From an uncultured Bacilli bacterium (GTDB lineage Bacteria > Bacillota_I > Bacilli_A > RF39 > UBA660), in the NCBI GenBank assembly GCA_934182615.1, contig CAKPRO010000004.1, forward strand, positions 1-64,000: a DNA stretch of 64,000 nucleotides, in the 5' to 3' direction. How positions within the stretch are numbered: the first letter of the stretch is position 1; each line of letters begins with the position of its first letter. The position numbers and the translations under genes were made by a program. The notes beneath the pieces are model-generated. The model saw only the letters and a program-made list of their open reading frames with translations, searched no databases and was not told where the DNA came from. Of this stretch, positions 7,674 through 16,687 are shown piece after piece.

Positions 7674-8930
7674 ACTGATTATAAATTTAACACCATTCTT
7701 TACATTTTCTATATTAATATCATAATTTAAAAGACCTAGTGTTTTTTTAACTATAGATAATCCTAAACCAAAGACACCTCGAACACCTTTTTCGTAGGGA
7801 GTGAAAATGTTATTCAGTACATCTTTATCTATATTAGGACCATCATTGTATAAGATAATCTTATTATTCTTAAGAGTAATTTTAATTTGATTCTTAGCAT
7901 ATCGCATAAAATTATTAAGAATATTATCAATTATCGCTTCCCACATTTCATTGCTACCTCTAAAGATAGTATTCTTTTTATCAATATCTAATGAGAAAAC
8001 AACATCACTACGCGAAGGACTGAACTTATCGACGGATGCAAGTATTACTTTGCTAACGTCACAACTATCATTAAGTTTTTCTTTTTCTTCTTTTAAATAA
8101 TTTAGTTTGTTAAGGTATAGTAAGGAGTGAACTTTAACTTCTAATTTATTTAATTGTTCTTTTACAATCTTAGTAGTCTTCTCTTGTGTTTCAATACCAT
8201 CCTCCATAGCTTCAATATAGGATTTCATAACTGTGATAGGAGTTTTAAAATCATGAGAAATATTTTGATACATTTGATTCTTATAAGCCTCTTGTTCCTT
8301 CAAATATACCCTCATATTCTCAATTGCTACCTCTAAGGTATATAATTCATCATCATAATCATAGATCATTTTATGATCATAATCATCATTATTTATGTTA
8401 TCGACTTTATCTTTTAATTTCTTAATTCTATTAACTAAACTGTTAGACCATATAAGTACTAGTAGAGATATAATAATAAATGTAATACCCACTACTACAA
8501 GGATTATTTTAAGTATTTCCCTTTTCATTGAATTAATATAACTATTTGTAGTAATAGCAATCTTTCTCATACCATTACTTTCATTAGTATAGTAATAATA
8601 TACTTTCTTACCTACCATAAATTTACCCTCATCATCATTAGTTTTACTAATAATAACTTTAACATCTTTGATATTAACAACATCAGATAAATTACTAGAT
8701 ACTAATATATTCTTATCACCATCAATATAAATATATGCAACCTCACTGTCAACCTTATTATTCTCTGGTTTCTCTAATAAATTAAGGGATTGACTTAGAT
8801 AGTTATATAAATTCTCTTCATATACAGGAAGAAGGGTTTTAGGAAGTACCATTCCTAGTGATATTATAACAATAACAATAATAGATACACATATAAACAA
8901 GAATTGTTCAGTAAGAGTTAGTTTTTTCAT
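7671..8930 (-). CDS. Two-component sensor histidine kinase
   Basis: 419 aa. Two membrane helices (about residues 10-30 and 140-163) bracket an extracellular sensor domain, followed by a HAMP-like linker, an intact H-box (NISHDFKTPITVMKSYIEAM), an N-box (DNILNNFMRY) and ATP-lid glycines (GVFGLGLSIVKK). It autophosphorylates on His and passes phosphate to the regulator encoded just upstream (four-base overlap). The signal is not evident; there are no adjacent transporter genes. Confidence 0.92.
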   Translation of the reverse strand: MKKLTLTEQFLFICVSIIVIVIISLGMVLPKTLLPVYEENLYNYLSQSLNLLEKPENNKVDSEVAYIYIDGDKNILVSSNLSDVVNIKDVKVIISKTNDDEGKFMVGKKVYYYYTNESNGMRKIAITTNSYINSMKREILKIILVVVGITFIIISLLVLIWSNSLVNRIKKLKDKVDNINNDDYDHKMIYDYDDELYTLEVAIENMRVYLKEQEAYKNQMYQNISHDFKTPITVMKSYIEAMEDGIETQEKTTKIVKEQLNKLEVKVHSLLYLNKLNYLKEEKEKLNDSCDVSKVILASVDKFSPSRSDVVFSLDIDKKNTIFRGSNEMWEAIIDNILNNFMRYAKNQIKITLKNNKIILYNDGPNIDKDVLNNIFTPYEKGVRGVFGLGLSIVKKTLGLLNYDINIENVKNGVKFIIS

Positions 8931-9583
8931 AATAATCTATACCCATATCCATATATTGTATTTATATCTAAAAGAGGCATTTTCTTTCTTAGTCTTCTTA
9001 TAAGATCGTCTACTACTCTATCAGTACCAAAATAATTTTCTCCCCATATATTATTTAATATATCATCTCTAGAGAAAGATTTCTCTTTATTGGTAACAAA
9101 CATATATAATAAATCAAATTCTAAAGTAGTAAGATTTAAGTCTTCATCACCTTGAAAAGCCATTCTTTTATCTAAATCAATAATATAATCTTTATAAATA
9201 ATCTTTTGTCTTTCTTTGGTATATACTCTTCTAATTATATTATTAACTCTAAGTACGAGTTCTTTAGGAGAATAAGGCTTAGTAATATAATCATCACTTC
9301 CTAATTCTAAACCAATTATCTTATCTAGATCTTTATCTCTAGCAGAAGTAAATATAACAGGAACATCACTATTATTCTCTCTTATCTTTTTAATGATGTC
9401 ATAACCACTTATATCATCCCCTAACATTATATCGAGAATCCATAAATGATATACCTTATCTGTATTATTAATAGCGTCATTACCATTATAATAACTAGTA
9501 ACATTATATCCTTCTTTTTCTAGATAAGTTTTAATTAAATTATTTAAATCTTTTTCATCTTCAACTAAAGCTATATCATACAT
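8927..9583 (-). CDS. OmpR-family response regulator
   Basis: 218 aa. An N-terminal receiver with acidic pocket (ALVEDEKD), phospho-acceptor Asp in WILDIMLG, Thr/Ser in FTSAR and Lys in ITKPYSPKEL. The C-terminal winged helix starts near residue 130 (LTTLEFDLLYMFV, RVVDDLIRRLRKKM, YGYGYRLL). It is the first gene of the kinase pair. A TATACT -10 element lies close upstream, with no clear -35. Confidence 0.94.
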   Translation of the reverse strand: MYDIALVEDEKDLNNLIKTYLEKEGYNVTSYYNGNDAINNTDKVYHLWILDIMLGDDISGYDIIKKIRENNSDVPVIFTSARDKDLDKIIGLELGSDDYITKPYSPKELVLRVNNIIRRVYTKERQKIIYKDYIIDLDKRMAFQGDEDLNLTTLEFDLLYMFVTNKEKSFSRDDILNNIWGENYFGTDRVVDDLIRRLRKKMPLLDINTIYGYGYRLL

Positions 9584-9751
9584 AATTTATCACTTCCTAA
9601 ATATAGTATAACACATAATTAATATTTTTTCTTCTATTTATTCATCTATCACTTCCTTTCATGATTAAATTATATTATTAATTCATGGACAAATTATCAA
9701 ATAAATGTGGTAAATTATGGGATTAATAAATATAATTATACTGGTGATATA

Positions 9752-10366
9752 ATGGAATATAAAAGAATTAATTTGGATTATAATAGTTTAGAACCATATA
9801 TAGATGATAAAACATTAGACTTACATTATAATGTTCATTACAAAAATTATACAGATAACTTAAATAAATATTTAAATAAACATAATTATAAATATGATCA
9901 TGATCCTATCTATCTAGCTAAACATATAGATATATTACCTATGGAAGATAGAGATGAAATTCTATATAACCTAGGAGGATATCTAAATCATAGTCTATAT
10001 TTCTATACCTTAACCAATATCAAAAAAGAAATACCTACACCTATGTTAAATCTAATTAATAAATACTTTACTTCATATGATAACTTTAAAAAAGAATTTA
10101 TAGATATGGCTTTAGAGGTAAAAGGCAGTGGTTATACCTTCTTAGTAATAGATAAAAATAATAATTTAAGAATAATAAATACTTCTAATCAAGATACACC
10201 CTACTATTACGGATTTACTCCAATTATGATCATAGATGTATGGGAACACTCCTATTACCTAAAACATTATAATAAAAAAAAAGATTACTTAGAAGATATC
10301 TTTAATATTATAGATTATACTAAAGTATATAATCTTTATCTAAGTAATATCTCACCTTCTTTGTGA
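9752..10366 (+). CDS. Iron/manganese superoxide dismutase
   Basis: 204 aa from the ATG at 9752, preceded by GGTGAT; an upstream in-frame GTG would add 15 residues outside the family alignment. All four metal ligands are present: His25 (DLHYNVHY), His in YLNHSLYF, and Asp and His in IIDVWEHSYYL. It converts superoxide to peroxide and oxygen. The usual HH near the first ligand is HY, a mild change. It is a single-gene unit, convergent with the TasA-like genes. Confidence 0.92.
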   Translation: MEYKRINLDYNSLEPYIDDKTLDLHYNVHYKNYTDNLNKYLNKHNYKYDHDPIYLAKHIDILPMEDRDEILYNLGGYLNHSLYFYTLTNIKKEIPTPMLNLINKYFTSYDNFKKEFIDMALEVKGSGYTFLVIDKNNNLRIINTSNQDTPYYYGFTPIMIIDVWEHSYYLKHYNKKKDYLEDIFNIIDYTKVYNLYLSNISPSL

Positions 10367-10410
10367 AGCCTGTAGTCTTCACAAATATTTTTGAGCCGAA
10401 GTCTCAAAAA
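10363..10410. repeat. Paired mismatch hairpins after superoxide dismutase
   Basis: Hairpin 1, GTGAAG-C-CTGTAG-T-CTTCAC, starts on the stop codon. Hairpin 2, TTTTTGAG-C-CGAAG-T-CTCAAAAA, follows at 10388. Both carry a C facing T mismatch inside the stem. The core GCCTGTAGTC recurs at 36714 and 42643. Confidence 0.75.
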
Positions 10411-10455
10411 TAACAATACTTTTTATCATATATAAGCAAGTACTTTATACTCAAA

Positions 10456-10492
10456 AAAATATAGTAACAATATCGTTACTATATTTTTATAA
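10456..10492. terminator. Terminator after the first TasA-like gene
   Basis: Stem ATATAGTAAC/GTTACTATAT, a short loop, and T tracts on both strands, between convergent genes. Confidence 0.8.
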
Positions 10493-10498
10493 TTACTA

Positions 10499-11278
10499 CT
10501 ATGATAAGAATGTAGCAGTAACACCTGATTTATTACCTTGAGCATCTACAGCATCAAAAGTAATATTACCAGTGTATGATTTCTTAGAATCTGCTGAAGA
10601 AGCATCATTGTCTTGTTGCTCTGCACCAGTTTCTTCAAGCCATACTAATACATAGAAACTTTTACTTGAAGTATCGCCATCAGTACCAGATAAACTTAAA
10701 TTAGCTGCTTTGTTAAGTTGAGATGTTTCGTCTTTATCTGCAGAATATGTAAGATATCCATCAAGATTTTGTTTAACCATAGCGAAATCTGCTTTTGCAG
10801 TTCCAGTAGCTAAAGTAACTGTTGCAGGAGTACCTTCACCCGCAGCTGGAGTTTCAGTTACAGTAGCATCAATTAAAGTCCAATACATATTAGTTGCAGT
10901 AGAATTTAAGTTAAGTTTTCCTTGAACTTGAATAGTTGAAGTCTTACTCATGTTATTAACAGTAACTCTATATACTGCACAAACATTATTGCCTAAATCG
11001 TCTTTACATTTCTTTTCCATAGCCTTTTCAAATTGTGAATCAGGATACTTATCATCAGCAATTAGATTTAAAGGTATAATATTATTATTAGTGCCAGTAG
11101 TAATTGGTTCTACTTTTAAAGTAAGTCCACCTGCTTCAGCAGTATCACCTTTGATAACATCATTATTACTTGCAGTAGCACTGAAGTATGCAAATGTAGC
11201 ACCTATAATAGCAACTACTAATGTTGCAACTCCTAATACAACATAAAGTGAACTTCCTTTCTTATTTTCTTCCATCAT
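10499..11278 (-). CDS. TasA/camelysin-like secreted protein 1
   Basis: 259 aa from the ATG at 11278 (GGAGG seven bases upstream; the in-frame TTG before it lies too near the site). The N-terminus has a charged start (MEENKKGSS) and a hydrophobic segment ending GATFAYFSATAS, the SipW-type signal of the TasA/CalY family, then a Thr/Asn-rich beta domain containing a Cys pair (KKCKDDLGNNVC) and YVLVWLEETG near the end. The family forms biofilm fibres or surface metalloprotease-like proteins in Bacillus. Paralogue of the next two genes. It has its own promoter and terminator. Confidence 0.85.
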   Translation of the reverse strand: MMEENKKGSSLYVVLGVATLVVAIIGATFAYFSATASNNDVIKGDTAEAGGLTLKVEPITTGTNNNIIPLNLIADDKYPDSQFEKAMEKKCKDDLGNNVCAVYRVTVNNMSKTSTIQVQGKLNLNSTATNMYWTLIDATVTETPAAGEGTPATVTLATGTAKADFAMVKQNLDGYLTYSADKDETSQLNKAANLSLSGTDGDTSSKSFYVLVWLEETGAEQQDNDASSADSKKSYTGNITFDAVDAQGNKSGVTATFLS

Positions 11279-11302
11279 TTTCAATCCTCCTTTACATTAA
11301 TA

Positions 11303-11331
11303 ATTGTATCAAATAATAGTAAAAATTGCAA
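11303..11331 (-). promoter_or_regulatory. Promoter of TasA-like gene 1
   Basis: Minus strand: TTGCAA (11326-11331), 17 bases, TACAAT (11303-11308). From the -10 to the RBS it is nearly the same sequence as the promoter of TasA-like gene 2. Confidence 0.75.
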
Positions 11332-11349
11332 TACATTTTTTTACATAAA

Positions 11350-11378
11350 AAGAAAAAAGAAGACATTGTCTTCTTTGA
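11350..11378 (-). terminator. Terminator after TasA-like gene 2
   Basis: Stem AAAGAAGAC/GTCTTCTTT with a three-base loop, followed on the minus strand by a T tract. Confidence 0.8.
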
Positions 11379-11391
11379 TTTTTCATAAATA

Positions 11392-12114
11392 CTATGCAGT
11401 GAATGATGCAGTTAAACCTGATTCTTTACCTGAAGCATCAACGGCATTGAATGTAACTGTACCTGTAAATGATTTACTAGCATCTGCAGTTTCTTGAGCA
11501 GCACCAGTTTCTTCAAGCCATACTAATACATAATATGTAGCAGTTCCCTTTGCAGCAAGATTTTGGCTGGCAGCAGTAGCACCAGTAGCACCAGTGTTTC
11601 CACCAACAGTAACGGCACCAGTAGCACCTGCGGCTACTACAGTAGCAAAATCTGCTCTAGCAGTTGCAGTACCATCTGAAAGTAATTGCCATTTCATGTT
11701 AGTAGCATCACTAGTAAGATTTAAAGTTCCTCTTACTTGCACTGCAGAAGTTGTTGATTTATTCGTTACTTTGATTGAGTATACTTGACAAACATTGTTT
11801 CCATTTGAATCCTTACATGACTCGCCTTTAGTAGTTCCTAAAGCATCAGCAAATTGATCAGCAGCACCAGTAGCCGGATCAGTTGCTTTGGTATTATCCA
11901 TTAAGTTAAGTGGTATCATATTTGTTCCAGTAGTAGTTACTGGAGTAATTGCTAATTCAACACCACCTGCTTCAGCAGTAGTACCAGTCATATCAGTATT
12001 ATTAGTTGCACTTGCACTGAAGTATGCAAATGTAGCACCTATTATAGCAACAACTAATGTTGCAACACCTACTACAGCGTAAAATACGCCAGGTCCCTTT
12101 CTGTTTTCTTCCAT
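11392..12114 (-). CDS. TasA/camelysin-like secreted protein 2
   Basis: 240 aa. Same layout as its neighbours: MEENRKGPG, hydrophobic segment with IIGATFAYFSASAT, Ala/Thr/Gly-rich beta domain, Cys pair (ESCKDSNGNNVC), and YYVLVWLEETGAAQ near the C-terminus. A low-complexity Ala/Gly/Thr stretch (about residues 165-195) is unlike the rest of this AT-rich window. It probably needs a SipW-type signal peptidase for export. It has its own promoter. Confidence 0.85.
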   Translation of the reverse strand: MEENRKGPGVFYAVVGVATLVVAIIGATFAYFSASATNNTDMTGTTAEAGGVELAITPVTTTGTNMIPLNLMDNTKATDPATGAADQFADALGTTKGESCKDSNGNNVCQVYSIKVTNKSTTSAVQVRGTLNLTSDATNMKWQLLSDGTATARADFATVVAAGATGAVTVGGNTGATGATAASQNLAAKGTATYYVLVWLEETGAAQETADASKSFTGTVTFNAVDASGKESGLTASFTA

Positions 12115-12142
12115 ATTATTTCAATCCTCCTTTACATTAATA

Positions 12143-12171
12143 ATTGTATCAGATAATAGTTTAAAATGCAA
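12143..12171 (-). promoter_or_regulatory. Promoter of TasA-like gene 2
   Basis: Minus strand: TTGCAT (12166-12171), 17 bases, TACAAT (12143-12148), then a leader almost identical to that of TasA-like gene 1. Confidence 0.75.
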
Positions 12172-12186
12172 TACTTAAATTTACTT

Positions 12187-12222
12187 TTTTAAAAAAAAAT
12201 AATAGTGATAGTTCACTATTAT
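12187..12222 (-). terminator. Terminator after TasA-like gene 3
   Basis: Stem AATAATAGTGA/TCACTATTATT with a short loop and a T tract on the minus strand. Confidence 0.8.
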
Positions 12223-12230
12223 TTTTGTTA

Positions 12231-12878
12231 TTAGAATGTGGCCTCAATAGTAGAACCAGTGCTTGCAGTAACAGTAACTGTTCCTGTTATATTTTTACCA
12301 GCATCAGCAGTAGTTTGATCTCCACCAGTATTCTTTAGGTATATTACAAAGTATTGTTTTGTAGAACCAGAACCTGCTAATGTAACATTTTGATCTAAGA
12401 AACTATTATTTGCATCTTTTAAAGCTTTAAATGTTGTTGCATCTGTCATTTTAGCCCATGTTACATTAGTTGCATTTCCTCCCAATGTAATAGATGTATT
12501 AATAGATGTAGAACTACTACCACTATTATTGATTGTTATTTCATATACCTTACAAACAGTATAATTATTTGCATCTACGCACTTATGTGAACTATTAACC
12601 GCAGTAGTTAATTGATTAGTTGTATGACCAGTCACACTTCCATCGTAAATCGGAATTAATCCTTCACCTTTAGTTCCTGTTGAACTTACTAATTTAACTG
12701 TTGGTTTATCTAGTTTTACATCAAGTGTAGTACCATTTATGGTATCACTTGTTTGACTAGCAGTAAAGTAAGCATATGCACTACCTGATATAGCTACTAT
12801 TAAAAGTGCAACACCTGCAACAGCATATATTAGTGGTTTATTTGTAGGTTTACTTTGATTATTATTTTCTTCGAACAT
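12231..12878 (-). CDS. TasA/camelysin-like secreted protein 3
   Basis: 215 aa. The N-terminus carries Asn/Gln/Lys then a hydrophobic segment ending GSAYAYFTASQTS, the same signal type as in the two downstream paralogues but more diverged. A Cys pair (HKCVDANNYTVC) and YFVIYLKNTGGDQ are conserved with them. It is the last coding region before the ATPase operon and has its own promoter, so it is probably not part of that operon. Function inferred as a surface fibre or matrix protein. Confidence 0.82.
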   Translation of the reverse strand: MFEENNNQSKPTNKPLIYAVAGVALLIVAISGSAYAYFTASQTSDTINGTTLDVKLDKPTVKLVSSTGTKGEGLIPIYDGSVTGHTTNQLTTAVNSSHKCVDANNYTVCKVYEITINNSGSSSTSINTSITLGGNATNVTWAKMTDATTFKALKDANNSFLDQNVTLAGSGSTKQYFVIYLKNTGGDQTTADAGKNITGTVTVTASTGSTIEATF

Positions 12879-12905
12879 TTCATTTACCTCCTATCTTACG
12901 TATAA

Positions 12906-12934
12906 ATTATAACAAATACTTTTCTTTTTTTCAA
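12906..12934 (-). promoter_or_regulatory. Promoter of TasA-like gene 3
   Basis: Minus strand: TTGAAA (12929-12934), 17 bases, TATAAT (12906-12911). Unlike the promoters of genes 1 and 2 in sequence. Confidence 0.75.
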
Positions 12935-12945
12935 TATATTCTATA

Positions 12946-13806
12946 CTATTTAATATAATTTTTTCCATCTATATTAATAAATACATCTTCATCAATATCA
13001 GGTAAATTTAAATTTGATATTAATTTATCTTCTTTAGTACTTTCTTTTATTTCAGGAAATTTTTCTTCTTTCTTTTTTTCTTTTTCTTGTTCATATATTC
13101 CATTTTTATAATTAACTAAAGTTCTATTATCACTAAATATTTTACTTTTATTTACTTTGGTTGGATCATAACTATCAACAATCCAGAATTCATATAATAT
13201 CTTTAATATTGGTATTGTCATTACTGAATCTTCTAATTTTTGTTGTTTTTCTCTTTCTATTTTTATATTATTTTCTAATAAAAAGATATTGTTTAGTAAT
13301 TCTTCTTGTTTCTCTATTAATATATCTTGATTTATTAATGTTTCATATGTATTTGGATATTTATCTTTATTAATAATATTTTTTAATTTACTTCTTTTAG
13401 CAAGTAATTTAGAGTATTCATTTTCTTTTTCAAATATTGTATATAACATATTTTTATCTTCTTTATCTGACACTAATTTTATATCCTCATATAATATATT
13501 TCTGTATTTACCACTAGTATCTGTATTGAATTTAGTAAGTAACGTTTCTTCTAGTAAAAGATTATCTACTTCACATTCATCTTTCTTTTTATATAATTCT
13601 TCTAACTTTGATTTAATATCACCAATATTTTTTTCTATTTGTAAATATTTATCTTTTGCTACTAAATATTTGCAAATATTATTATATCTTTCTTTATATT
13701 CAAGTAAATCTTCATTAATGTTATTATCCATCATATATTTGATTAATTTTTCTAATCTTGCCTTTTCTTCAAGAGTGGTTACTGTTATATAATCATACTT
13801 ATCCAT
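12946..13806 (-). CDS. Coiled-coil protein at the end of the F1-like ATPase operon, unknown
   Basis: 286 aa, highly charged, no membrane helix, with long predicted helices and heptad-like Leu/Ile spacing through residues 10-200 (DIKSKLEELYKKKDECE and similar), then a Lys/Glu tail. Its ATG overlaps the gamma stop region by eight bases, so translation is probably coupled and the product made in step with the ATPase. A peripheral stalk, an adaptor to cargo, or a replacement for a missing subunit are all possible. I do not recognise the family. Confidence 0.75.
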   Translation of the reverse strand: MDKYDYITVTTLEEKARLEKLIKYMMDNNINEDLLEYKERYNNICKYLVAKDKYLQIEKNIGDIKSKLEELYKKKDECEVDNLLLEETLLTKFNTDTSGKYRNILYEDIKLVSDKEDKNMLYTIFEKENEYSKLLAKRSKLKNIINKDKYPNTYETLINQDILIEKQEELLNNIFLLENNIKIEREKQQKLEDSVMTIPILKILYEFWIVDSYDPTKVNKSKIFSDNRTLVNYKNGIYEQEKEKKKEEKFPEIKESTKEDKLISNLNLPDIDEDVFINIDGKNYIK

Positions 13807-14584
13807 CTTCTTCCTCCCTTGTAGATATTTTCTTAAAGTTTTCTACTGTCTTCTTAACTAATTTATCTTTCTTAGTTTTTCTAAGTTCATTAGCCTGCTC
13901 TATCTCTATTTCATCTATTTTATCTAATGCTTCTCTAGTAATTTGATTTCTAATTACATTTTCAGCAGCCCTACTAATACATTCACACATCTTAAGTTCA
14001 TACATGATATAAAATGTAAGTAAACTATATAACATACTAGTAATATCTGTTTCTATAACAAAGTCATTCTTAGTATCATATTCTCCATCAAAATTAATAG
14101 GGAATAAAGTAAGTTTTTTAAATTCAAATGAAGTACTAGAATTATAATGGTTATAATATAAATTAATTTCACTATAAGAAGAATTTCTAACAGCATCATC
14201 TATTGTTTTTTCTATTCTTTTAAGTTCTTTAGCAAAATCATCTTTATTTATTTTAAGTATTACTTTATCATCATTATATACTATTTTTTTACCTATTATA
14301 ATTTTATAATCATCTTTATCTTGTCTTATTTGTCTAGCTATCTGCGAATTAAAATTACCACAAAAACCATAATCATTAGCTATATATATATTTAATTTAT
14401 TATTATTAGGATTAGGCATTATTACTTTTTTATCTAACACTAAATTCTTATTATATACAATAGTCTTAATAATCTTAGTAATTTCATCACCTACATTACG
14501 ATAACTCTCCGCCTCCCTTTTAGAAGCATCTACTCTAAGTAAAGAGTGGAAGTTCATGACTTTAACTACGTTCTTTATCCTCAT
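13799..14584 (-). CDS. F1-like ATPase gamma subunit
   Basis: 261 aa from ATG 14584 (GGGTGGTAATC before it). Weakly conserved but recognisable: an N-terminal helix (KVMNFHSLLRVDASKREAESY), the central signature NDYGFCGNFNSQIARQI that matches the SDRGLCGGFN of AtpG, and a C-terminal helix (CECISRAAENVIRNQITREALDKI) that would complete the rotor coiled coil. The family rotates inside the alpha3-beta3 ring. An unusual Lys/Glu extension follows the C-terminal helix. It overlaps the upstream membrane-protein gene. Confidence 0.85.
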   Translation of the reverse strand: MRIKNVVKVMNFHSLLRVDASKREAESYRNVGDEITKIIKTIVYNKNLVLDKKVIMPNPNNNKLNIYIANDYGFCGNFNSQIARQIRQDKDDYKIIIGKKIVYNDDKVILKINKDDFAKELKRIEKTIDDAVRNSSYSEINLYYNHYNSSTSFEFKKLTLFPINFDGEYDTKNDFVIETDITSMLYSLLTFYIMYELKMCECISRAAENVIRNQITREALDKIDEIEIEQANELRKTKKDKLVKKTVENFKKISTREEEDG

Positions 14585-15089
14585 GATTACCACCCTTTCT
14601 TATATATTTATTAGCAAGTACTACATTTTTAATATTCTTAAGTAAAGTATAAGATAAATATAGGAATAGGAATAACATTACAAACACTAGTAATAGTAGC
14701 ATCCACATATCCATATATTCATTAACAATATAATCATGAATTAAGTATACTACTTTTATTCCTACTAAAGATATAGCACTAAGTATTAAATCAATAATAA
14801 CTTTTTTATTCTTAATAAGTATTCCACTAAATAATGTTAAAAATAGAATAATAATAGCAATATTAATATCTAAATCAATAAAAGAAGCCATTAAATATAT
14901 CATAAATACATAACTAATTATTGAACATGATATACTAATTATTTCTCTATTACTCATACCCTGAAGTATACCATATAATTTTACTTTAGATTCCTCAGGA
15001 TTAAACTTTTTAATTAATATTTTAAGAATAATATATAAAGAAACAACAACAATTATACCAACAAATGCAAAATAAAATATATTATTCAT
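14562..15089 (-). CDS. Five-helix membrane protein in the F1-like ATPase operon, unknown
   Basis: 175 aa with about five membrane helices (residues 4-24, 50-70, 75-90, 98-118, 128-152) and a basic C-terminus. It sits between epsilon and gamma, inside the ATPase operon, with a stop/start overlap on the gamma side. It is not an a subunit: there is no Arg in a late helix and none of the usual conserved residues. It could be the membrane partner the ring works on. Confidence 0.75.
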   Translation of the reverse strand: MNNIFYFAFVGIIVVVSLYIILKILIKKFNPEESKVKLYGILQGMSNREIISISCSIISYVFMIYLMASFIDLDINIAIIILFLTLFSGILIKNKKVIIDLILSAISLVGIKVVYLIHDYIVNEYMDMWMLLLLVFVMLFLFLYLSYTLLKNIKNVVLANKYIRKGGNHEDKERS

Positions 15090-15090
15090 A

Positions 15091-15345
15091 CTATCCCTCT
15101 TTTATCATTAAATTAAATTCATTATTACTATTCATATAGAAAGCTTTAATATCTTTAAATGATAAATCTACCTCATCATTCTTTATATCTACACTACCTT
15201 CTATTTCTCCTATTATTGGTAAATAATCTTTCATAATAAGTAAGTTATAATCTTTACTAATAATTCTAATTATCTTAATATCTTTATATTCTCTTAAACC
15301 ATTTTCAATATCAAAAATTCTAACCTTTATTCCACTCTTGTCCAT
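15091..15345 (-). CDS. F1-like ATPase epsilon subunit (beta domain only)
   Basis: 84 aa. It is at the place of AtpC, directly after beta, and has the short beta-sandwich size and pattern (KVRIFDIENGLREYKDIK, LPIIGEIEGSVDI) of the epsilon N-terminal domain without the C-terminal helical pair that inhibits hydrolysis in normal F1. Start at ATG 15345, overlapping the end of beta. Assigned mostly by position and size; sequence similarity is weak. Confidence 0.7.
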   Translation of the reverse strand: MDKSGIKVRIFDIENGLREYKDIKIIRIISKDYNLLIMKDYLPIIGEIEGSVDIKNDEVDLSFKDIKAFYMNSNNEFNLMIKEG

Positions 15346-16687
15346 CACATTTACCTATATATCTAAACTTACTTTCATCAATATTATCATATTTACCATT
15401 CAATATATTTTCTACATCATTAAGAACATCTTCTATATTAACAAATTGACCTTTAATATTAGTAAAAGCTTCTGCAACAAACATTGGTTGTGAAAAATAG
15501 TTTCTAAGTTTTCTTGATCTATAGAAGACTAATTTATCTTCTTCCGATAACTCTTCAATACCAAGTACTGCTATTATTTCCTCTAACTCTTCATATCTAG
15601 TTAAATTAGCAAGTACTCTTTCTACTAAACTAAAATGCCTTTCCCCAATTTTATCTTTGTCTATTAACCTAGAAGTAGATTTAAATACATTAATAGCAGG
15701 ATATAAACCTAATTCAGCAATTTTTCTATCAAGAACAATTTGACCATCCATATAACTCATAACAGTTTGAACAGCATCATCAGTTAAATCATCAGCAGGT
15801 ATATAAATAGCTTGAAATGAAGTAATAGAACCCTTATCAGTAGAATTAATTCTCTCTTCAATATCACTTACTTCACCAGCCATATTAGCAGGATATCCAT
15901 TTTCAATTAATAATTCTTTTAAGTCAGTAGAAATCTCTGCCTTAGCCTGAATAAATCTATATATATTATCGATAAATATAAGTACATCTTGTCCTTTTTC
16001 ATCTCTTAAATATTCAGCCATTCTAAGCCCTGTAGCAACAGACTTACTTCTTGATACTGGATTATCTCCCATTTGACCATATACCATGGTCATTTTATCA
16101 AGTAAGTTAGAACTCTTCATATCATCATATAATTCTCTACCTTCACGGCTTCTTTCACCTGCTCCTACAAAGACAGCATTAGAATTAGAACTAGCATAAA
16201 TATTATGAATTAACTCTTTAATAAGTACTGTCTTACCAACACCAGCACCACCAAGTAATCCCATTTTAAATCCTTTTTGTAAAGGAGCAAAAAAGTCAAT
16301 TACTTTAATACCAGTCCATAATGGATCATTTTCAACTTTAACTTCTTTTAATGATACCGTATTATGACTTACTTTAACTTTCTTTTCACTTTCAAAAGGA
16401 AGACCATCAATAACATCACCATAAGAATCAAATACTCTACCTAAAATCTTATCAGAATATTCAACTTCTAATCCATCATTCTTCTTAATAACAATACTAC
16501 CCTTTTGTAAACCTCTAGTACTATATAAGCTTATACAAGTAGCGGATATATTATTAATTTCAACTACTTCAAATACATATTTATTATTATCTTCTACTTC
16601 CAAAATATCCCCAATTTTAATATCATTACTTGATAATATAATTTCTATAGAAATATCATTAATAGTAATAATTTTACCTATTTTCAT
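15320..16687 (-). CDS. F1-like ATPase beta subunit (catalytic)
   Basis: 455 aa from ATG 16687. Catalytic parts are intact: P-loop GGAGVGKTVL, GAGERSREGRELY with the catalytic Glu, Walker B VLIFIDNIYRF, EERINSTDKGSITSFQAIY and PADDLTD, and EELSEEDKLVFYRSRK, the DELSEED lever segment. It should hydrolyse ATP. It is about ten residues shorter than AtpD. The RBS overlaps the end of alpha. Confidence 0.93.
   Translation of the reverse strand: MKIGKIITINDISIEIILSSNDIKIGDILEVEDNNKYVFEVVEINNISATCISLYSTRGLQKGSIVIKKNDGLEVEYSDKILGRVFDSYGDVIDGLPFESEKKVKVSHNTVSLKEVKVENDPLWTGIKVIDFFAPLQKGFKMGLLGGAGVGKTVLIKELIHNIYASSNSNAVFVGAGERSREGRELYDDMKSSNLLDKMTMVYGQMGDNPVSRSKSVATGLRMAEYLRDEKGQDVLIFIDNIYRFIQAKAEISTDLKELLIENGYPANMAGEVSDIEERINSTDKGSITSFQAIYIPADDLTDDAVQTVMSYMDGQIVLDRKIAELGLYPAINVFKSTSRLIDKDKIGERHFSLVERVLANLTRYEELEEIIAVLGIEELSEEDKLVFYRSRKLRNYFSQPMFVAEAFTNIKGQFVNIEDVLNDVENILNGKYDNIDESKFRYIGKCDGQEWNKG

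Noticed and set aside
10363..10410. Paired hairpins as ordinary terminators
   Set aside because: Only short or absent T tracts and a separate T-tract terminator follows at 10456; kept as repeat, although a termination role is not ruled out.
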